DNA from: Ornithinicoccus halotolerans
GTDB lineage: Bacteria > Actinomycetota > Actinomycetes > Actinomycetales > Dermatophilaceae
DNA length: 40,547 nt
Direction of reading: 5' to 3'
Assembly (NCBI RefSeq): GCF_009602535.1
Contig: NZ_WIQI01000017.1
Location: forward strand, 1 to 40,547
Shown here in pieces: positions 37,639-40,547 of the stretch (position 1 is the stretch's first letter; each line of letters begins with the position of its first letter). A model generated the notes under the pieces. The model did no database searches. It was not told the origin of the DNA and saw nothing but the letters and a program-made list of their open reading frames with translations. The position numbers were made by a program, and so were the translations under genes.

Positions 37639-37714
37639 GCCGCCTTAGCTCAGTCGGCAGAGCGATTCACTCGTAATGAATAGGTCGTCGGTTCGATTCC
37701 GACAGGCGGCTCCA
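37639..37714 (+). tRNA. tRNA-Thr (anticodon CGT)
   Basis: 76 bases with an encoded CCA end. The acceptor stem GCCGCCT pairs with AGGCGGC, the D-loop is TTAGCTCAGTCGGCAGAGC, the anticodon stem ATTCA/TGAAT encloses CTCGTAA (anticodon CGT, reads ACG), and the T-arm GTCGG-TTCGATT-CCGAC is perfect. A TATCCT-like -10 lies just upstream (37621-37626). Confidence 0.96.
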
Positions 37715-37716
37715 CC

Positions 37717-37753
37717 GCAGGACGCCCCCAGCCACCGGCCGGGGGTGTCCTGC
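37717..37753 (+). terminator. Strong hairpin terminator after tRNA-Thr
   Basis: GCAGGAC-G-CCCCC pairs with GGGGG-T-GTCCTGC (one G-T wobble) around an 11-base loop. It is followed by CCGTTTTC, a short T-run. It begins three bases after the tRNA's CCA end. Confidence 0.82.
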
Positions 37754-37769
37754 CGTTTTCCGGAGTACC

Positions 37770-38213
37770 GTGGAAGGCGTGACGACCACGCCGCGGACCC
37801 GCGGCCACCACGTCATGCTGGTGCGGCAGTGGGACCAGCAGGTCGGTGGCTCGGGCTGCTGCGGCCGGCTCACCAGCACCGCTGCCGAGACGCTGTGCCG
37901 CACCGGGGAGGACCCCTACGCCGCAGCCCGCGCCGACATGGTGGTGATGGGGGAGGTCTACCGGGCCCTGCGGGAGCGGTTCGATGACGACGTGCTCGAG
38001 ATCACCGTCGTCGACCCCCGCAACACCACCTGGCTGCTGCCCTCGGTCTGGCGGCAGGCCCGCGCCGGTGGGCTGAGCGTGCGGGAGGCGCTGCGCCAGG
38101 TCAACCGGGCCACCAGCCCGTGTGCAGTCGTGGTCGACGGGCGCGTGGTCGCGACCGACCCCGCCAGCCCGCAGCAGGCGGTCGCGGCGGTGCTGGCCGA
38201 GCTCGCCCGCTGA
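37770..38213 (+). CDS. Small conserved-type protein with adjacent cysteine pair, possible thioredoxin-like fold
   Basis: 147 residues from GTG 37770, which has GGAG four bases upstream; GTG 37779 is the alternative start. The product reads HHVMLVRQWDQQVGGSGCCG, with Cys30-Cys31, then RALRERFDDDVLEITVVDPR and, near the end, ATSPCAVVVDGRVVATDPAS. The order (strand, cysteine pair, helix, strand with ITVVDP, helix, strand of AVVVDG) looks like the fold of thioredoxin-type or YuzD-type proteins, but no CxxC is present. I do not recognise the family. It precedes an OFA-family transporter on the same strand, separated by 127 bp. Confidence 0.6.
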   Translation: MEGVTTTPRTRGHHVMLVRQWDQQVGGSGCCGRLTSTAAETLCRTGEDPYAAARADMVVMGEVYRALRERFDDDVLEITVVDPRNTTWLLPSVWRQARAGGLSVREALRQVNRATSPCAVVVDGRVVATDPASPQQAVAAVLAELAR

Positions 38214-38295
38214 GGCGGACCCCGCCCGCGGCCCCCGCGCCCACGACCACCCGAACCGCGTCTCGGCAGGCGTGTCCGGCGCGTGGCCACTACGG

Positions 38296-38334
38296 TCCTC
38301 CTGAATTGAACGTTGCACGAAGCACCCAGGAGGA
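38296..38334 (+). promoter_or_regulatory. Inverted repeat that can hide the transporter ribosome site
   Basis: TCCTCCTG (38296-38303) and CAGGAGGA (38327-38334) are perfectly complementary over eight bases with 23 between. The second arm is the ribosome-binding site of the gene at 38341. Base pairing would block translation initiation, so this leader may act as a switch. It could also be chance, as AGGAGG has few alternatives. Confidence 0.45.
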
Positions 38335-38340
38335 GCCTTC

Positions 38341-39888
38341 ATGACGGCAGTGGCAGTCCTCGACCGGGAGCGCACGGTCGCCCCCCACAACTACAACCGA
38401 TGGCTGATCCCACCCGCCGCCCTGGCGATCCACCTGTGCATCGGCCAGGTGTACGCCACCAGCGTGTACAAGGACCCGCTGGTCAACCACTTCGGTACCG
38501 GCCTCACCGCGATCGGCGTGGTGTTCTCCATCGCCATCGTCATGCTGGGGTTGTCCGCGGCCGCGCTGGGCACCTGGGTCGACACCGGTGGCCCGCGCCG
38601 GGCGATGGTCGCCGCCGCGTTGTGCTGGTCCACCGGCTTCCTCGTCGGTGCCCTCGGGATCGCGACGGAGCAGCTGTGGTTGCTCTACCTGGGCTACGGC
38701 GTCATCGGCGGCATCGGCCTGGGCATCGGCTACATCTCACCGGTCTCCACCCTGATCAAGTGGTTCCCCGACCGGCCCGGACTGGCGACCGGGATGGCGA
38801 TCATGGGCTTCGGCGGTGGGGCGCTCATCGCCAGCCCGCTCTCCTCGCGGCTGCTGGCCTTCTACGACTCCGGCGCCGACAACGCGGCGGGTGCCGAGCA
38901 GGTCGCCAGCGGTGGTGCCGTCGCCTCGCTGTTCGTCACCCTCGGCCTGGTCTACCTCGTCGTGATGCTCTTCGGTGCCTGGCTGGTGAAGGTCCCACCG
39001 CAGGGGTGGAAGCCGCAGGGCTGGGAACCGCCCCAGGAGACCGAGCAGAAGAGCATGATCACGACCGCGAGCGTCTCGGCCAACAACGCCCTGAAGACCC
39101 CGCAGTTCTGGCTGCTGTGGACGGTGCTGTTCTGCAACGTGACCGCGGGCATCGGCATCCTGGAGCACGCGGCGCCGATGATCCAGGACTTCTTCCGCAA
39201 CGGTGGCTCCTCCACGGTCGCGGCCGGGGCGGCGGCCGGCTTCGTCGGCCTGCTGTCCATCTGCAACATGGCCGGTCGCATCGGCTGGTCCTCCACCTCC
39301 GACTACGTCGGCCGCAAGCCCACCTACATGGGCTATCTGGGGATCGGGATCGTCTGCTACTCGCTGCTCGCCATGGTGGGCAACAGCACCACCTGGGTCT
39401 TCGTCCTGCTGGCCGGCATCATCATCTCCTTCTACGGTGGCGGGTTCGCGACGGTGCCGGCCTACCTCAAGGACCTGTTCGGCACCTTCCAGGTGGGGGC
39501 CATCCACGGCCGGCTGCTGACCGCCTGGTCGGCCGCGGGAATCGCCGGGCCGCTGATCATCAACGGGTTCCTGGACCTGCAGCCGGGGGAGCCCGGAGAG
39601 CTCACCGCCGCTGCCTACCGGCCCGCCCTGTTCACCATGGTGGGGATCCTGGTCGTCGGCTTCCTCGCCAACCTCGCCATCAAGCAGGTATCTGCGAAGT
39701 ACCACGAGCCGGAAGATGAGCAGGCGGCCGGTGACGAGGAGGCCGCGGAGGCCGAGGAAGCCGGGGTGCCCGAGGACGACCGGTCCCAGCATCCGGCGCT
39801 GCTCGCCGTGGCCTGGCTCGTCGTCGGCGTCCCGCTGCTCTACGGCATCGTCTCGACGCTGGTCAGGACGGCAAGTCTGTTCGGCTGA
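38341..39888 (+). CDS. MFS transporter of the oxalate/formate antiporter (OFA) family
   Basis: 515 residues with 12 predicted membrane helices. Typical OFA features: a short N-terminus ending NYNRWLIPPAALAIHLCIGQ, the first-half loop signature TWVDTGGPRRAM, GYGVIGGIGLGIGYISPVST, then LIKWFPDRPGLATGMAIMGF with GGGALIASPL, a central hydrophilic loop with PPQGWKPQGWEPPQ, and a second half with RIGWSSTSDYVGRKPTYMGY. An acidic tail (EDEQAAGDEEAAEAEEAG) precedes a last hydrophobic segment, which is unusual and would add a helix. It probably moves small carboxylates such as formate, oxalate or lactate. Its TGA abuts the convergent selB stop (TGATCA). Confidence 0.88.
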   Translation: MTAVAVLDRERTVAPHNYNRWLIPPAALAIHLCIGQVYATSVYKDPLVNHFGTGLTAIGVVFSIAIVMLGLSAAALGTWVDTGGPRRAMVAAALCWSTGFLVGALGIATEQLWLLYLGYGVIGGIGLGIGYISPVSTLIKWFPDRPGLATGMAIMGFGGGALIASPLSSRLLAFYDSGADNAAGAEQVASGGAVASLFVTLGLVYLVVMLFGAWLVKVPPQGWKPQGWEPPQETEQKSMITTASVSANNALKTPQFWLLWTVLFCNVTAGIGILEHAAPMIQDFFRNGGSSTVAAGAAAGFVGLLSICNMAGRIGWSSTSDYVGRKPTYMGYLGIGIVCYSLLAMVGNSTTWVFVLLAGIIISFYGGGFATVPAYLKDLFGTFQVGAIHGRLLTAWSAAGIAGPLIINGFLDLQPGEPGELTAAAYRPALFTMVGILVVGFLANLAIKQVSAKYHEPEDEQAAGDEEAAEAEEAGVPEDDRSQHPALLAVAWLVVGVPLLYGIVSTLVRTASLFG

Positions 39889-40476
39889 TCAGCGCAGTTG
39901 CCGGCGGTCGTCCGGCAGCCGCCGGGTGCGGCCGGTGCGGTCCAGGTGGTCCAGCAGCGGCAGCACCACCCGGCGGGACGTGCCCAGTGCCTGGCGGGCC
40001 TGACTGGCGGTGAACATCGCCGGCAGGCCGGCCAGGACCCGCAGCGCCTCTTCGTCGGCGCCTGCGGGCAGCACCACCCCCGGTGCTAGCCGCAGCAGCC
40101 GACCCGCCCGGGCGGCAGCGGCCAGGTCCCGGTCAGCCAGCCCCAGCTCGCGCAGCCGGTCGGCCGGGGGCGCGACGAACCGGTTGTCCCCGTACTCGGC
40201 GACCAGGTCGCCCAGCGCCCGCTCCAGGTGCGGGGGCAGCCCGTCGCCGGAGCCGGTGGTCAGCCGGCCGTCCCGGATCCGCACCCCTTCCGGCAGCAGC
40301 GCGTGCACCAGCGCAGGGTCGGGAAGGCCCAGCTCGGTCGCCGCCTGCGCCAGCGGCAGCCCGCCCTCGACCGCGCGTGCCCGCTCGAACCCGGCCACCA
40401 GCTCGGCCAGCCGCGCGCGCAGCCGGTCGGCGTGGCCGCCGTCGACCCACCACTCCCCGACCACCACCTCGCGGCT
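39889..40476 (-). pseudogene. selB: selB, C-terminal part only (selenocysteine-specific elongation factor)
   Basis: Encodes only the C-terminal winged-helix domains of SelB, which bind the SECIS RNA. The clearest is the last: PAMFTASQARQALGTSRRVV then LPLLDHLDRTGRTRRLPDDR. Earlier winged helices appear in LAQAATELGLPDPALVHALL and LPPHLERALGDLVAEYGDNR. The frame is closed by TGA at 40477-40479 on its 5' side, so the EF-Tu-like GTPase half is missing and no good start exists. A GTG at 40467 is only nominal. SelB without its GTPase cannot deliver tRNA-Sec. Upstream, on the same strand, the sequence turns into a piece of an ABC exporter. Confidence 0.82.
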
Positions 40477-40547
40477 TCAGCGCCGTCTTCAGGTAGGTCA
40501 GGAAGATGACCAGGTCGCCGGGGGTCATCGCCCCGGCCATCACCCGG
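40471..40547 (-). pseudogene. ABC exporter transmembrane-domain fragment at the window edge
   Basis: On the minus strand the last 77 bases read VMAGAMTPGDLVIFLTYLKT followed by ALKP. This matches the last transmembrane segment and exit of type IV ABC exporters (the v-G-LTpGdLlvFl-Yl---kP-r pattern). Right after KP the exporter homology stops and selB homology starts in another frame. The rest of the gene is outside the window. Confidence 0.65.

Overview
The window reads as high-G+C actinobacterial chromosome. Coding strands have strong third-position G/C, GTG starts and 1-14 bp stop/start overlaps are common, and several genes are actinobacterial hallmarks: lsr2, a DUF4244 pilin, Tad pseudopilins, and a DUF1998-type helicase beside topA and holB. 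A member of the Micrococcales (Intrasporangiaceae or Ornithinimicrobiaceae relatives) would fit, but I cannot fix the genus from sequence alone.

Layout. (1) 1-2122 is the end of a Tad/Flp pilus locus: a partial tadC, a DUF4244 Flp-type pilin, TadE and an Rv3654c-like pseudopilin. A divergent MarR/monooxygenase pair sits inside it. (2) 2207-4735 (minus) holds lsr2, then a folE and ferredoxin-reductase-like pair driven by a promoter with a dyad over its -10. (3) 4884-14123 (minus) is a tightly overlapping six-gene operon. In transcription order it encodes a MinD/ParA-like ATPase, an APC-fold transporter with extra soluble ends, a receiver protein with a coiled-coil tail, a membrane hybrid kinase with Hpt, a soluble receiver-kinase, and a receiver fused to a thioredoxin-reductase-like flavoprotein without the redox cysteine pair. 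No gene in it has a DNA-binding output domain. It is the best candidate here for an undescribed system. (4) 14773-20641 is a catabolic patch: amidohydrolase, acyl-CoA ligase, enolase-superfamily dehydratase, an FCD-type GntR regulator, and between them two frameshifted relics (phosphotriesterase-like and D-2-hydroxyacid dehydrogenase). (5) 20669-24088 (minus) holds a DEVH helicase, a small membrane protein and a HAD phosphatase. (6) 24192-36005 is mostly core housekeeping: K+-independent H+-pyrophosphatase, a methyltransferase, topA, tmk and holB, plus a PLP gamma-lyase with a divergent Lrp regulator and an uncharacterised PP-loop ATPase. (7) 36002-40547 holds a secreted TAP-like hydrolase, tRNA-Thr(CGT), a small cysteine-pair protein, an OFA-family transporter, and at the right edge a truncated selB joined to a piece of an ABC exporter.

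How the pieces fit. In many actinobacteria the Tad/TadE genes lie close to the helicase and topA. Here about 18.5 kb of lsr2, redox-signalling and catabolic genes separates them, so regions 2-4 look like accessory material inserted at a conserved junction. The frameshifted genes and the lower-G+C stretch around 18.5-20.5 kb support a history of acquisition and decay.
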